A stretch of 64,000 bases of DNA from Brachycybe producta (lineage: Eukaryota; Arthropoda; Diplopoda; Playtdesmida; Andrognathidae). A program made the translations under genes and the position numbers. Below are positions 63,882 to 64,000 of this stretch, piece after piece. The stretch covers positions 7,879,325 to 7,943,324 of the forward strand of contig JAUPFP010000006.1 of assembly GCA_036925085.1 (NCBI GenBank), in the 5' to 3' direction. Numbering within the stretch: the first letter of the stretch is position 1; each line of letters opens with the position of its first letter. The notes beneath the pieces are model-generated. The model saw only the letters and a list, made by a program, of their open reading frames with translations, was not told the DNA's origin and made no database searches.

Positions 63882-64000
63882 CTGCGGTAACAATCATCAA
63901 AATTAACTTGTTTTTTTTATTTCTTATCAAATTGTTATGTTTGTGAGTGACTGGTTTTCTTCTTCTTCATTGTTAGCAGTGGTAAAAAGTGGCCAACGTA

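Overview
The window looks like AT-rich animal nuclear DNA. It has split genes with GT-AG introns, many short non-autonomous transposons, microsatellites and no bacterial-style operons. Three protein genes, all in the right third, are recognisable from translated exons. An arthropod is my best guess: short introns of about 60-100 bp sit beside repeat-inflated ones, and CCTAA-type (TTAGG-type) short repeats occur at about 5950 and 24794. This is inference and the species cannot be named.

Layout. From 1 to about 42.7 kb I found no convincing protein-coding exon. The region is a mosaic of inverted-repeat elements (hAT-like, PIF/Harbinger- or Tc1-like, mariner-like, Helitron-like and foldback), a solo LTR, a nested insertion, a 21-bp tandem array inside a giant foldback, and simple repeats. 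From 42.7 to 49.9 kb on the minus strand lies an ANKRD27/VARP gene. Twenty coding exons give 741 codons with all phases consistent: N-terminal region, VPS9 domain, first zinc motif, first ankyrin cluster and second zinc motif. The second ankyrin cluster was not found. From 51.2 to 53.6 kb on the plus strand, head to head with ANKRD27, lies a complete seven-exon DECR1-type 2,4-dienoyl-CoA reductase, with a possible extra presequence exon. From 59.4 to 64.0 kb on the minus strand lies the 3' half of an NDRG-family gene that runs off the right edge. It has one GC-AG intron and a 36-nt in-frame cassette exon. DECR1 and NDRG converge on a repeat-filled interval.

The three genes belong to unrelated pathways: endosome-to-surface trafficking (VARP), mitochondrial oxidation of unsaturated fatty acids (DECR1), and a non-catalytic alpha/beta-hydrolase-fold stress and differentiation factor (NDRG). 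Their adjacency is chromosomal, not functional, except that ANKRD27 and DECR1 may share an intergenic promoter region. The unusual content lies mainly in the repeats: a fold-back with strongly unequal tandem arms, inverted-repeat elements carrying internal tandem copies, a mariner foldback that trapped a piece of transposase, and a triplet of identical small hairpins just upstream of DECR1.
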